Assembly: GCA_020073705.1 (NCBI GenBank)
Contig: JAIQES010000039.1
Span: forward strand, 1 to 43,462
Direction of reading: 5' to 3'
Source of the DNA: Terriglobia bacterium
GTDB lineage: Bacteria; Acidobacteriota; Terriglobia; Acidiferrales; UBA7541
Length of the DNA stretch: 43,462 nt
In this document: in pieces, positions 10,798 to 18,487 of the stretch
Layout: every line of letters begins with the position of its first letter
Position numbering within the stretch: the first letter of the stretch is position 1
Notes under the pieces: model-generated
Database searches by the model: none
What the model was told of the DNA's origin: nothing
Seen by the model: only the letters and a program-made list of their open reading frames with translations
Program-made: the position numbers and the translations under genes

Positions 10798-11988
10798 TCA
10801 GCGGCCACGGCTGGATTTCTTGCCCGCCCCTGTCTTGGCCGCCGTCTTCGTTTCATTCTTGAGCGTCTTCTGGGCCGAAGATTTTGCCGGCTTCTTGGCC
10901 ACGCGCTTCTCGATCCGCCGCGGCATCAGCACCGTGTAATCGAGATCGAGGACCACCGCGGGGTCATAGTCGCGCTTCCCGTCGGCGCTTTCGCGCTGAT
11001 ACGGGAAATCGGCGCAGGGACGGTCCTTGGTCGCGATCGTACGCAACCGCAACGCGCCGACGTCGTCGCGGCCCGGAATCTCGGATTTCTCGATGACGGC
11101 ACTCCAGGCGTAGATCGTATCGCCCGCAAATGACGGCGCGGTATGGCGGCCGCCGTTGATGGCGGCGATGCGAAAGGCATTGGCGAGTCCGTTAAAGCTA
11201 TGGGCACGGGCAAGCGAGATGATGTGCCCGCCGTAAACGATGCGCTTGCCGAAACGGCCCTGCTTTTCGACGTGCTGATTGAAATGAACGCGTGCCGTGT
11301 TCTGATAGAGGCGCGTCGCCATCATGTGCTCGGCCTCTTCGAACGTCATGCCGTCCATATGATCGATCCTTTCGCCGGGCTGGTAATCGTCCCACAGCGC
11401 CGGCGACCCGGCCAAAGCGGTGTCGTAAGCCGATAAATCCAGCCCTTTTGGCACAATGAGTTCGGAGATCGGCACGCGGGGCGGAAGATCCGGCACGACG
11501 GCCGCCGGCGCCGGGCGCGAGAGATCGCGCTTGCGCACCATGACCCAGCGGAAATAGTCGAGCACGATTTCGTCGCGCTGATTGAATCCGGTCGAACGCA
11601 CATAAACAATGCCGGTCTTGCCGTCGGAATTCTCCTTGAGACCGATGACCGTCGAGCGCGAGCGCAACGTGTCGCCGGCATAGACGGGCACGCCGAATCG
11701 GCAGCCGGCGTAACCCAGGTTGGCGATGGCGTTGAGCGAGATATCGGGCACCGTCTTGCCGAGCACGAAATGAAAGGTGAGAAGGTCGTCGATGGGCGCC
11801 TCGCGATAACCTACCGCGCGCGCGAACGCGTCCGAGGAATGCAGCACGTAGCGAGACCCGGTGAGGGCGATGAAGAGCGCCGCGTCGCCCCGCGTCGCCG
11901 TGCGCGGCGTTGCATGGACGATCTCCTGGCCCACGGAGAAATCCTCGAAGAAATTGCCAATGACCGATTTCGAAGCGGTGGGGCTCAT
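10798..11988 (-). CDS. MaoC-domain hydratase, mesaconyl-CoA hydratase-like
   Basis: A 396-aa double hot-dog (MaoC) hydratase. The N-terminal half begins NFFEDFSVGQEIVHATPRT, with GVPVYAGDTLRSRSTVIGLK further on. The second half has FEEAEHMMATRLYQNTARVH and YGGHIISLARAHSFNGL, then PSFAGDTIYAWSAVIEK. This matches mesaconyl-CoA (beta-methylmalyl-CoA) hydratases, which interconvert mesaconyl-CoA and beta-methylmalyl-CoA. The CitE-like lyase at 12839-13738 would be its natural partner. The last 40 or so residues form an unusual Lys/Ala-rich tail (RVAKKPAKSSAQ onward). It is transcribed towards the sdh genes but 1 kb away. Substrate is inferred from family and context. Confidence 0.85.
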   Translation of the reverse strand: MSPTASKSVIGNFFEDFSVGQEIVHATPRTATRGDAALFIALTGSRYVLHSSDAFARAVGYREAPIDDLLTFHFVLGKTVPDISLNAIANLGYAGCRFGVPVYAGDTLRSRSTVIGLKENSDGKTGIVYVRSTGFNQRDEIVLDYFRWVMVRKRDLSRPAPAAVVPDLPPRVPISELIVPKGLDLSAYDTALAGSPALWDDYQPGERIDHMDGMTFEEAEHMMATRLYQNTARVHFNQHVEKQGRFGKRIVYGGHIISLARAHSFNGLANAFRIAAINGGRHTAPSFAGDTIYAWSAVIEKSEIPGRDDVGALRLRTIATKDRPCADFPYQRESADGKRDYDPAVVLDLDYTVLMPRRIEKRVAKKPAKSSAQKTLKNETKTAAKTGAGKKSSRGR

Positions 11989-12215
11989 GATGCGTCTTTC
12001 CGGATTCGCTGTTGCGTTGCTGGCGCGGGCCCGTCCAATGGGCCCGGCAAGGCGGCGAGAGAGTAGGGAAAAACCGCGGCGCCTTGCAAGCCGCGGATCA
12101 AGCCTGGCCTTGTGCCTCTCGTCATGCTGCGATACAGAACCGAATGGTTGCAGCCCGGCGAGCCCGGCGACGCGGGTTGCGGGCCACGCCGACGCCGCAG
12201 GGGAGCTTACCGCGC

Positions 12216-12827
12216 ATGTATCTCGAGGTGTTCCTCAAGGGGATCGCGGCCGGGCTTTTGATCGCCGCACCCGTCGGTCCCGTGGGCGTTCTCTGCGTGC
12301 ACCGCACGCTCACATGGGGCCGCGTCCATGGCCTTGTTTCCGGATTGGGAGCCGCCGTCGCCGACGCTTTATACGCCACGGTGGTCGCCTTCGGTCTCGG
12401 CTTCGTTTCGGATTTCCTGCTGGCCGAGCAGCATTGGCTGCGGCTCGGCGGCGGACTCCTGCTTCTCGTCCTCGGTATCGCAAACCTTCTCTCGAAACCG
12501 GGGACGGCAGAATCCGAGCCGAGGCGGAGTCTCGCCGGCGATTGCGCTTCCGCCTTCGTGCTGACCGCAACCAACCCGGTCACCATCATCTCGTTTATCG
12601 GCGTGTTCGCGGCGCTCGGCGCGGCCAACGCCGGCACCTTGATCGAGGGCGAGACCTTGGTGCTTGGCGTCTTCGCCGGATCGGCGATTTGGTGGCTCGT
12701 GCTCTCGGGCTGCGTCGGCCTGGTACGCAAGACCATCGAGGCGATTTATCTGCACCGCGCCCATATCGTTAGCGGCGTATTGCTCTTGGCTTTCGGCGTC
12801 GGCGTGCTGGCGACCTTGCGATGGTGA
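12216..12827 (+). CDS. LysE family amino-acid/metabolite exporter
   Basis: A 203-aa inner-membrane protein with about six hydrophobic segments. The N terminus GIAAGLLIAAPVGPVGVLC (residues 8-26) is the LysE/RhtB family hallmark. GLGAAVADALYATVVAFGLG and the TATNPVTIISFIGVFAALG segment also match. The substrate cannot be told. ATG at 12216 follows CAGGGGAGC; the longer in-frame start at 12012 lies in sequence with no membrane-protein character. It lies between the MaoC and CitE-like genes but on the opposite strand, and ends 11 bp before the convergent CitE-like gene. Confidence 0.88.
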   Translation: MYLEVFLKGIAAGLLIAAPVGPVGVLCVHRTLTWGRVHGLVSGLGAAVADALYATVVAFGLGFVSDFLLAEQHWLRLGGGLLLLVLGIANLLSKPGTAESEPRRSLAGDCASAFVLTATNPVTIISFIGVFAALGAANAGTLIEGETLVLGVFAGSAIWWLVLSGCVGLVRKTIEAIYLHRAHIVSGVLLLAFGVGVLATLRW

Positions 12828-12838
12828 CGAGAGCGAAA

Positions 12839-13738
12839 CTACTGGGCGCGCTCTTTCTCCAGTTCGGAAATGGCTCTGGCCAGAAGCAACGTCCGCCGCG
12901 CGCCTTCGACATGCAAATTTTCGATCAGCTTGCCGCCGACGACGACCAGGCCCTCGCCGCGCTCGCGCGCCTCCTTGTAGGCGTCGATGATGCGATGCGA
13001 CCAAGCGAGGTCCTCGTCGGACGGCGAAAAGGCCGCGTTGGCGGCCGCGATCGTTTTGGGATGGATGAGCGTCTTGCCGTCGAAACCGAGTTCGGCGCCT
13101 TGACGGCAGGCGTGGACGAAGCCTTCTTCGTCCTCAAGATTGAGATGAACACCGTCGATGATGGCGACGTCGCAGGCGCGCGCCGCCAACAGACACATGC
13201 CGAGGCTGGTCAAAAACGGCAGGCGCTCGCGCGTGTGCATCGCGCCCAAATCCTTGGCGAGGTCGGACGTGCCCATGACGAGGCAGCGGATGCGCGGGCT
13301 TGCACCGGCGATTTCCTCGGCATGGAGGATGCCTCGCGGCGTTTCGACCATGCACCAAATGGCGGTCGGAGTCGCGGCGCCGCTCGCCGCAATAATGGCC
13401 TCGGCCTGGCGCACCATGTCGCCGGATTCGACTTTGGGAAGCAGAATCGCGTCGGCCCGCGATTTGGCCGCCGCAATCAAGTCGTCGTAACCCCAATGGG
13501 AATTGAGCCCATTGACCCGGATCACCGCTTGACGCCGGCCGAATCCGCCGGCGTCCACCGCGGCGCAAACCCTTGCGCGAGCCTGTTCCTTGGCACTCGG
13601 CGCGACGGCGTCCTCGAGATCAAAAATAAAAGCGTCCGCGGAGAGCGTCCGCGCCTTATCAATCGCTCTCTCGTTGGATCCCGGAACGTACAGAACACTG
13701 CGAAGGGCGAGGAACGTGCGCGGCATGCCGTCCTCCAT
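12839..13738 (-). CDS. HpcH/HpaI-CitE family CoA ester lyase (malyl-CoA lyase or thioesterase-like)
   Basis: A 299-aa TIM-barrel protein of the CitE family. It has the RSVLYVPGSNERAIDKA start, AFIFDLEDAVAPSAKE with the metal-binding Asp/Glu (about residues 36-51), VIRVNGLNS with the conserved Arg, ILLPKVES, the metal ligand Glu in MVETPRGILHAEEIA, and GFDGKTLIHPKTI at the C-terminal end. Likely roles are cleavage of beta-methylmalyl-CoA or malyl-CoA, or hydrolysis of malyl-CoA. The MaoC partner two genes downstream favours C5-dicarboxylyl-CoA metabolism. The start could be four codons later (13726), where GGAGGAC is well placed. Confidence 0.9.
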   Translation of the reverse strand: MEDGMPRTFLALRSVLYVPGSNERAIDKARTLSADAFIFDLEDAVAPSAKEQARARVCAAVDAGGFGRRQAVIRVNGLNSHWGYDDLIAAAKSRADAILLPKVESGDMVRQAEAIIAASGAATPTAIWCMVETPRGILHAEEIAGASPRIRCLVMGTSDLAKDLGAMHTRERLPFLTSLGMCLLAARACDVAIIDGVHLNLEDEEGFVHACRQGAELGFDGKTLIHPKTIAAANAAFSPSDEDLAWSHRIIDAYKEARERGEGLVVVGGKLIENLHVEGARRTLLLARAISELEKERAQ

Positions 13739-13881
13739 CGCTCCTGGGGAACGCCGGCGGGAACAACCGCCGGATGAAACGCGGCGTCAACGAGGAGCGG
13801 ATTTACTGTGCGGCGGGGGACGGAATTATGCAATCCGTAATCGGGACAAATCGCAATCCGGACAGCACGAATGGCAGGGAC

Positions 13882-14370
13882 ATGAAATCGTTCGTGCTTG
13901 CGGCCATCCTCTTGGCGCTATCGGCACAAGCGGCCGCGGCCGAACCGCCGGCGGGAGCCCCCGTCTACGAAAAGAAGAACGGCGCCGTGCAGTCCGCATG
14001 TCAGAAAGACAAAAAATCGAACAATCTCGTGTGCGTCGTCGTCTACGCGAAGCAGCCTTACCTCGGCGTCCAATTGGGGTCCGAAGATGATTCCGATTCG
14101 GTGGCGATTACCGCGGGGGCGCGGCGTGCCCCGAACTCGAAAATCGAAATCCAGGTCGACGGCAACGTCCCGCATTTCATCTACGGCGACGGCTTCATCG
14201 GCTACGAGGCCGAAGTCCTGCTGCAGGAGATCGAAAAGGGAAAGCGGGCCTCGGTAAGGACCACATCGCAGGATGCGGGGGTAAAGACCGAGGACGACTT
14301 CGACCTCGGTGATTTCAACGCCGCGCTGCACGAGGTCGAGGCGTTGCGCGCTCTCAAAGGTGAAAAATAA
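13882..14370 (+). CDS. Secreted hypothetical protein
   Basis: A 162-aa protein I do not recognise. It has a clear Sec signal peptide: MKSF, then a hydrophobic Leu/Ala core, with probable cleavage after the Ala run at residue 20. The mature part has two cysteines (about residues 40 and 51) that could form a disulfide and a beta-rich middle (YLGVQLGSEDDSDSVAITAG). The end is acidic and helical. The layout loosely resembles small periplasmic IalB-like proteins, but I do not see enough to assign it. Earlier in-frame ATGs at 13774 and 13828 would bury the signal peptide and are rejected. It is divergent from the CitE-like gene. Confidence 0.75.
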   Translation: MKSFVLAAILLALSAQAAAAEPPAGAPVYEKKNGAVQSACQKDKKSNNLVCVVVYAKQPYLGVQLGSEDDSDSVAITAGARRAPNSKIEIQVDGNVPHFIYGDGFIGYEAEVLLQEIEKGKRASVRTTSQDAGVKTEDDFDLGDFNAALHEVEALRALKGEK

Positions 14371-14513
14371 GACCCCGCAGCTCGCTGGTTAAGCGGATCG
14401 GCTAAAGCGGTAAGATAGGAACCGTGAAAACGCGCAATTTCGTAGGTATCTCACGACATTGTTAAAGAAATAAGACAAATTCGTTTCCATTTTATTGTGA
14501 GCGAAACAAAAAG

Positions 14514-14544
14514 TTAAAGACACAAATCATCGTATTTCTATAAT
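14514..14544 (+). promoter_or_regulatory. Candidate promoter for the metallophosphoesterase gene
   Basis: A perfect TATAAT (14539-14544) lies 30 bp before the ATG at 14575, in a markedly A/T-rich stretch (14430-14545) within a GC-rich genome. The best upstream partner, TTAAAG at 14514, is weak and spaced 19 bp. The remaining intergenic DNA from 14371 shows no other feature. Confidence 0.35.
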
Positions 14545-14574
14545 GCGGCCAGCGAAACTTTTGCAGATGACCGC

Positions 14575-15363
14575 ATGCTTCCTTTTCCGAACCGCAATCG
14601 TTACCGCGCCATTTGGATTTCCGACGTTCATTTGGGGACGCGGGGCTGCAAGGCGGAGCTTCTGTTGAAGTTCCTGCGCAGCCATGAATGCGACAGGCTC
14701 TATCTGGTCGGCGACATCATCGACTTCTGGCGTCTCAAAAAAGCGTGGTTCTGGTTGCAGAGCCATAACGACGTCGTGCTGGAAGTCATGCGCAAGGCCA
14801 AACACGGCACCGAGGTCGTATACATCCCGGGCAATCACGACGAAGGCGCCCGGGACTATTGCGCGCTGCAGTTCGCCAACATCAAGATCGTGCGCGAGGA
14901 CGTGCATGAGACGGCGGATGGGCGTCGCCTTCTCGTCATCCACGGCGACGAATTCGATTGCGTCGTGAAATACGCCAAATGGCTGGCCATGCTCGGCGAC
15001 GGCGCCTATCAGCTGGCGCTGGGGCTCAACCATTGGTTCAACGAGGCGCGCCGGCATCTTGGCCTGCAGTACTGGTCGCTTTCCGCCTATCTCAAATCGA
15101 TGGTCAAGGACGCCGTTAAATACATCGACAGTTTCGAGTGCGCGCTGGCCGACGAAGCCCGCCGCCGCGGTCTCGACGGAGTCATCTGCGGCCACATCCA
15201 CCGCGCCGAGATCCGGCCCATCGGCGACGTGCTTTATTGCAATTCCGGCGACTGGGTCGAAAGCTGCACGGCGCTGGCCGAAGATGAGCGCGGGCGGTTC
15301 CGCATCATTCACTGGACGAAGGAGCTGCAAGAGCCCGCTCCCGTCTACGCCGTTGCGAGTTGA
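14575..15363 (+). CDS. UDP-2,3-diacylglucosamine diphosphatase-like metallophosphoesterase
   Basis: A 262-aa calcineurin-like phosphoesterase of the COG2908 (LpxH-like) group. All metal motifs are present: ISDVHLGTRG near residue 16, GDIIDFW near 46, GNHDEGAR near 86, HGDEFD near 122, and GHIHRAEIRP near 205. The C-terminal NSGDWVESCTALAE is also typical. In alphaproteobacteria this group is often encoded next to a GT4 glycosyltransferase, as here. A role in lipid A or envelope glycolipid metabolism is inferred from the family; the substrate is not proven. The stop codon is followed within nine bases by the next ATG. Confidence 0.88.
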   Translation: MLPFPNRNRYRAIWISDVHLGTRGCKAELLLKFLRSHECDRLYLVGDIIDFWRLKKAWFWLQSHNDVVLEVMRKAKHGTEVVYIPGNHDEGARDYCALQFANIKIVREDVHETADGRRLLVIHGDEFDCVVKYAKWLAMLGDGAYQLALGLNHWFNEARRHLGLQYWSLSAYLKSMVKDAVKYIDSFECALADEARRRGLDGVICGHIHRAEIRPIGDVLYCNSGDWVESCTALAEDERGRFRIIHWTKELQEPAPVYAVAS

Positions 15364-15371
15364 GGAGCACG

Positions 15372-16175
15372 ATGCGCATTCAAATCATTTCCGACGCCTG
15401 GCACCCGCAGATCAACGGCGTCGTGCGTACGCTTACGCAGACGACGACGCAACTCGAACGGTTCGGCCACCGCGTCAGCCTGGTGACGCCCGACATGTTC
15501 CCGACATTCCCCTGCCCCGGATATGCCGAGATCAGGCTTGCCGTGGCGACCCCCGCTTCGGTCGGCGCGATCATCGAGCGATTCGGACCGGAGGCGGTCC
15601 ATATCGCGACCGAAGGCCCGCTCGGTGTGGCGGCGCGGCGTTACCTGCTGCGCCAGCGCATCCCCTTTACCACGTCGTTCCATACCAAATTTCCCGAATA
15701 CATGCGGATGCGCTGGGGCTTTCCCGCCAATTGGGGCTACGCGGCGCTGCGCCGTTTTCATGCCGCGGCAAAACGCACCCTGGTTCCGACCGAGGGCTTG
15801 CGCCAGGAGCTGATGGAGCTCGGTTTCGACAATCTCGCGCTATGGGGACACGGCGTCGACACGCATCTCTTCCGGCCGCGCCCCAAAGAGACGCTGCCCG
15901 ATGCGCGGCCGATCTGGCTCTACGTCGGCCGCATCGCGACCGAAAAGAACATCGCCGCCTTTCTCGAACTCGATCTTCCCGGCACGAAATACGTCGTCGG
16001 CGACGGGCCGATGCTGGGCGAATTGCGCCGCCGCTTTCCGGATGCGCGCTACTTCGGCTCGAAGACGGGCGAGGAATTGGCGCGGATCTATGCCGCTTCG
16101 GACGTTCTGGTGTTCCCCAGCGTCACCGATACCTTCGGCAACGTGATTCTCGAAGCGCTGCAGGATTGCGAATAA
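15372..16175 (+). CDS. GT4 family glycosyltransferase, C-terminally truncated at the putative chimera junction
   Basis: The N-terminal part (267 aa) of a GT-B glycosyltransferase: ISDAWHPQINGVVRTLTQT start, FHTKFPEYMRMRWGFP, the C-domain entry LYVGRIATEKNIAAFL near residue 178, and PSVTDTFGNVILEALQ near 250. Relatives continue for about 70-80 more residues (EALA.G.P and beyond); here the frame instead reads DCE and stops. GAGGAG precedes the chosen ATG. Family members of this type add hexose to lipids. The abrupt loss of homology at about 16,160 coincides with the change of genome style, so the truncation is probably not biological. Confidence 0.85.
   Translation: MRIQIISDAWHPQINGVVRTLTQTTTQLERFGHRVSLVTPDMFPTFPCPGYAEIRLAVATPASVGAIIERFGPEAVHIATEGPLGVAARRYLLRQRIPFTTSFHTKFPEYMRMRWGFPANWGYAALRRFHAAAKRTLVPTEGLRQELMELGFDNLALWGHGVDTHLFRPRPKETLPDARPIWLYVGRIATEKNIAAFLELDLPGTKYVVGDGPMLGELRRRFPDARYFGSKTGEELARIYAASDVLVFPSVTDTFGNVILEALQDCE
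16155..16175. other. Putative junction between alphaproteobacterial and acidobacterial DNA
   Basis: To the left the glycosyltransferase frame is well conserved up to EALQ; to the right the sequence no longer matches that family. The following genes have a different taxonomic character and lower GC. No repeat, tRNA, integrase or insertion-sequence end is visible at the switch. I take this as a probable assembly breakpoint. Confidence 0.6.
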
Positions 16176-16222
16176 CCGTGAGGTGCGCTACCGTTTTTGA
16201 GGCTCCCGAGGAGGTCTCAAAA

Positions 16223-16732
16223 ATGACTGGTAAATCTCTAGCGGTTGCGGTGGCGTTCAGCCTGATACTGGCGGGGACGGGGCTGGCGCAACTCCGCCCG
16301 GCTCTGTTCCCCGATATGGAAGCCTCTGACGCACAGATGCAAATGGAAATGACGGGGCCTGTCGACCAAGGCATTCCTTCGTATCATGCCTATGCCCTGA
16401 AGCCACCGATTCCAGCTACGCTTGACCCGAAACAGTTTCCGGACGCGCTCAACCGCAATGTCTACGGAATGGCGGCAAAAATCAAATCCGTCCTGTACCA
16501 GCAGCCGTGCTACTGCTACTGCGACCGGAACGTCGGTCACAAGAGCCTGCTCGATTGTTACGCCAGCATGCATGGCACGGAATGCGACATCTGCCAGAAA
16601 GAAGCGATTCTTGCCTACCAGCAGACTCGAAAGGGAAAGACGCCGGCGCAGATTCGCGCCGCGATTATTGACGGCGATTGGAAATCGGTGGACCTGAAAC
16701 CCTACATGACCAGCGCCCCGATAGCCCGCTGA
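16223..16732 (+). CDS. CYCXC family protein (PCYCGC motif)
   Basis: A 169-aa secreted protein with a Sec-type signal peptide (about residues 1-23). Its hallmark is QQPCYCYCDRNVGHKSLLDC at residues 94-112, followed by HGTECDICQKEAILAYQ. This is the PCYCGC/CYCXC family, some members of which are selenoproteins. Here every family position is Cys and no in-frame UGA is seen. The closely spaced cysteines (96, 98, 100, 112, 121, 124) suggest metal binding or redox chemistry outside the cytoplasm. GAGGAGG is well placed before the ATG. This is the first gene right of the junction, so its own upstream region is probably missing. Confidence 0.82.
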   Translation: MTGKSLAVAVAFSLILAGTGLAQLRPALFPDMEASDAQMQMEMTGPVDQGIPSYHAYALKPPIPATLDPKQFPDALNRNVYGMAAKIKSVLYQQPCYCYCDRNVGHKSLLDCYASMHGTECDICQKEAILAYQQTRKGKTPAQIRAAIIDGDWKSVDLKPYMTSAPIAR

Positions 16733-17154
16733 ATAATTCCTCGCAGTTTCATCGAATGACGCGGGACCGTGTCTTCATCAACTTAACTCGGCGTGGCTCG
16801 TTCTAGCAGGGGCGCTAATCGGCATTGCCGCGCAATTCGTCCAGGGAGCCTAAGAGGTCCTATCGGCGAGCAGGGTGTACACTGGACTGCGGGCTTTGAT
16901 CTGTCACCCATCTATGTTCGTGGATTACACGATGGTTTGCGGCGGGCGTGGTAGCTGCCCGGGCAGCTTTGCCTGGATTCGGACTATAGTACAAATTTCG
17001 CAGCGGATGGTGCAGAATAGAACGGGTGTATGGAGACCCAGGCGCGAGCCTTGCATGTGCGCGAGAGGCTGACGATTTCCTCCCACGTAGGGGCGCAGGG
17101 CCGACTGAGCCGCTAAAGAGTTGTCCGTGGCATTAGCGGAAGGGAGCGATCCAC
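16733..17154. other. Upstream region of the pca operon with a 16-bp palindrome
   Basis: There are 422 bp without a convincing gene. A perfect palindrome AGCTGCCCGGGCAGCT lies at 16953-16968 and could be a regulator site or a short hairpin. A hydrophobic frame around 16790-16850 (WLVLAGALIGIAAQF) has no start codon and is left uncalled. The pcaH ribosome site (GGAAGGGAGCG) is at the right end. No clear sigma70 promoter is visible. Confidence 0.4.
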
Positions 17155-17880
17155 ATGGGAACGAACACGATTCTTGATATGCGCGGGTACCGTCGGCCCG
17201 AACCAGGAACACAGCCGGCTTACCTCTTTCCTCCTTACAAGTCCACGCTGCGGCGGGCCCCCACGAAGCCTCTGGTATTGCTGCCTCACACGCTTTCGGA
17301 GGTGACGGGGCCTGTCTTCGGACACGACGCGATTTCCCCGGGAGATGATGACCTGACCCATGCCAATGGAGGCGAGGCCATCGGACCACGAATTATCGTG
17401 AGCGGCCGCGTGCTGGAAGAAGACGGACGCCCGGTTCCCAATGCGCTGGTGGAAGTTTGGCAGGCTAACGCTGGAGGACGGTACCGGCATAGGAATTGCC
17501 AGCCTCACTCACCGCTCGATCCGAATTTCAATGGTTATGGACGCGTGATGACGAATTCCGAAGGACGCTACCGATTCCAATCGATTAAACCGGGCCCTTA
17601 TCCTTGGGGGAACCACTCCAATGCCTGGCGGCCCTCGCATATCCACTTTTCTCTGTTCGGTCCCGCCTTCGTGTCGCGACTGGTCACGCAGATGTATTTT
17701 GAGGGCGATCCCTTGCTGCCTTTCGATCCTATCTACAATAGTATCCCGGATGAAAATGCACGGAAGCTTCTGATTTCGAGTTTCGATTGGGAAACCACGG
17801 TCCCCGATCACGCCAACGGCTACCATTTCGATATCGTGCTGCGCGGGCGCAACGAGACGCCCATGGAGAACAAGAGATGA
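17155..17880 (+). CDS. pcaH: Protocatechuate 3,4-dioxygenase beta subunit
   Basis: The iron-bearing subunit of protocatechuate 3,4-dioxygenase, which opens protocatechuate between its hydroxyls to give 3-carboxy-cis,cis-muconate. The 241-aa length is normal. The four Fe(III) ligands are in place with canonical spacing: Tyr110 in GGRYRH, Tyr149 in PGPYPW, and His162/His164 in RPSHIHF. PNALVEVWQANA and LDPNFNGYGR also match. It is the first gene of pcaHGBDC, and its stop overlaps the pcaG start. No pca regulator gene is beside it. Confidence 0.96.
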   Translation: MGTNTILDMRGYRRPEPGTQPAYLFPPYKSTLRRAPTKPLVLLPHTLSEVTGPVFGHDAISPGDDDLTHANGGEAIGPRIIVSGRVLEEDGRPVPNALVEVWQANAGGRYRHRNCQPHSPLDPNFNGYGRVMTNSEGRYRFQSIKPGPYPWGNHSNAWRPSHIHFSLFGPAFVSRLVTQMYFEGDPLLPFDPIYNSIPDENARKLLISSFDWETTVPDHANGYHFDIVLRGRNETPMENKR

Positions 17881-18446
17881 AGCTCACCGCGACAGGGAAC
17901 CAGACCGTCGGACCGTATTTCCATATCGGTCTCAGCAGGATGCTCATACCCGTTGTTGCGGGGCCTGACGCTGAAGGCAAGCGGATCACGATTCACGGGC
18001 GCGTTTTGGACGCGGACCAGAAGCCGATTCCCGATGCCCTCATTGAGACCTGGCAGGCCAATGCGTTCGGGAAGTACGCCCATCCGGAAGACATGCAGGA
18101 CAAGCCTTTGCAGAAGGGCTTTCTTGGATTCGGTAGGGTGGCGACCGACGACGGCGGGGCATTTTCGCTGACAACGATCAAGCCCGGACGCGTTCCGGGG
18201 CCGGGCGGAATCCTGCAGGCGCCCCACGTGGAAGTTTCCGTATTCATGCGTGGTTTGCTGCGGCACCTGGTGACACGGATCTACTTTCCGGACGAAGCGG
18301 GTAATGCGGAAGACCCTGTTTTGCGGCTGGTCGAACCGGATCGTCGCGCGACCATGATTGCCAAAAAGGTTCCCGGGAGCGAGGGCGTGCTGGAGTGGAA
18401 CGTCAACATGGCTGGCGAAAACGAGACCGTCTTTTTCGACTTCTAA
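17877..18446 (+). CDS. pcaG: Protocatechuate 3,4-dioxygenase alpha subunit
   Basis: The alpha subunit of the dioxygenase (189 aa). It shares the beta-sandwich core with PcaH (TGNQTVGPYFHIGL start, IPDALIETWQANAFGKY, FLGFGRVATDDGG) but lacks the iron ligand set, as expected. The conserved TIKPGRVPGPGG and APHVEVSVFMRGLLRHLVTR segments are present. The ATG at 17877 overlaps the pcaH TGA in an ATGA arrangement; a longer in-frame opening at 17787 inside pcaH is rejected. Confidence 0.95.
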   Translation: MKLTATGNQTVGPYFHIGLSRMLIPVVAGPDAEGKRITIHGRVLDADQKPIPDALIETWQANAFGKYAHPEDMQDKPLQKGFLGFGRVATDDGGAFSLTTIKPGRVPGPGGILQAPHVEVSVFMRGLLRHLVTRIYFPDEAGNAEDPVLRLVEPDRRATMIAKKVPGSEGVLEWNVNMAGENETVFFDF

Positions 18447-18487
18447 TCCAATCGGGCGCGTAGCTTCGGAAACAGGACGTACCTGAG

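Noticed and set aside
15059-16732. 557-aa ORF spanning the glycosyltransferase and the CYCXC gene
   Set aside because: Its first 388 residues are an off-frame reading of the phosphoesterase and glycosyltransferase; only the part from 16223 is a real gene.
16780-16852. Short hydrophobic frame (WLVLAGALIGIAAQF) before the pca operon
   Set aside because: No start codon or ribosome site in frame; too short to support as a gene or pseudogene.
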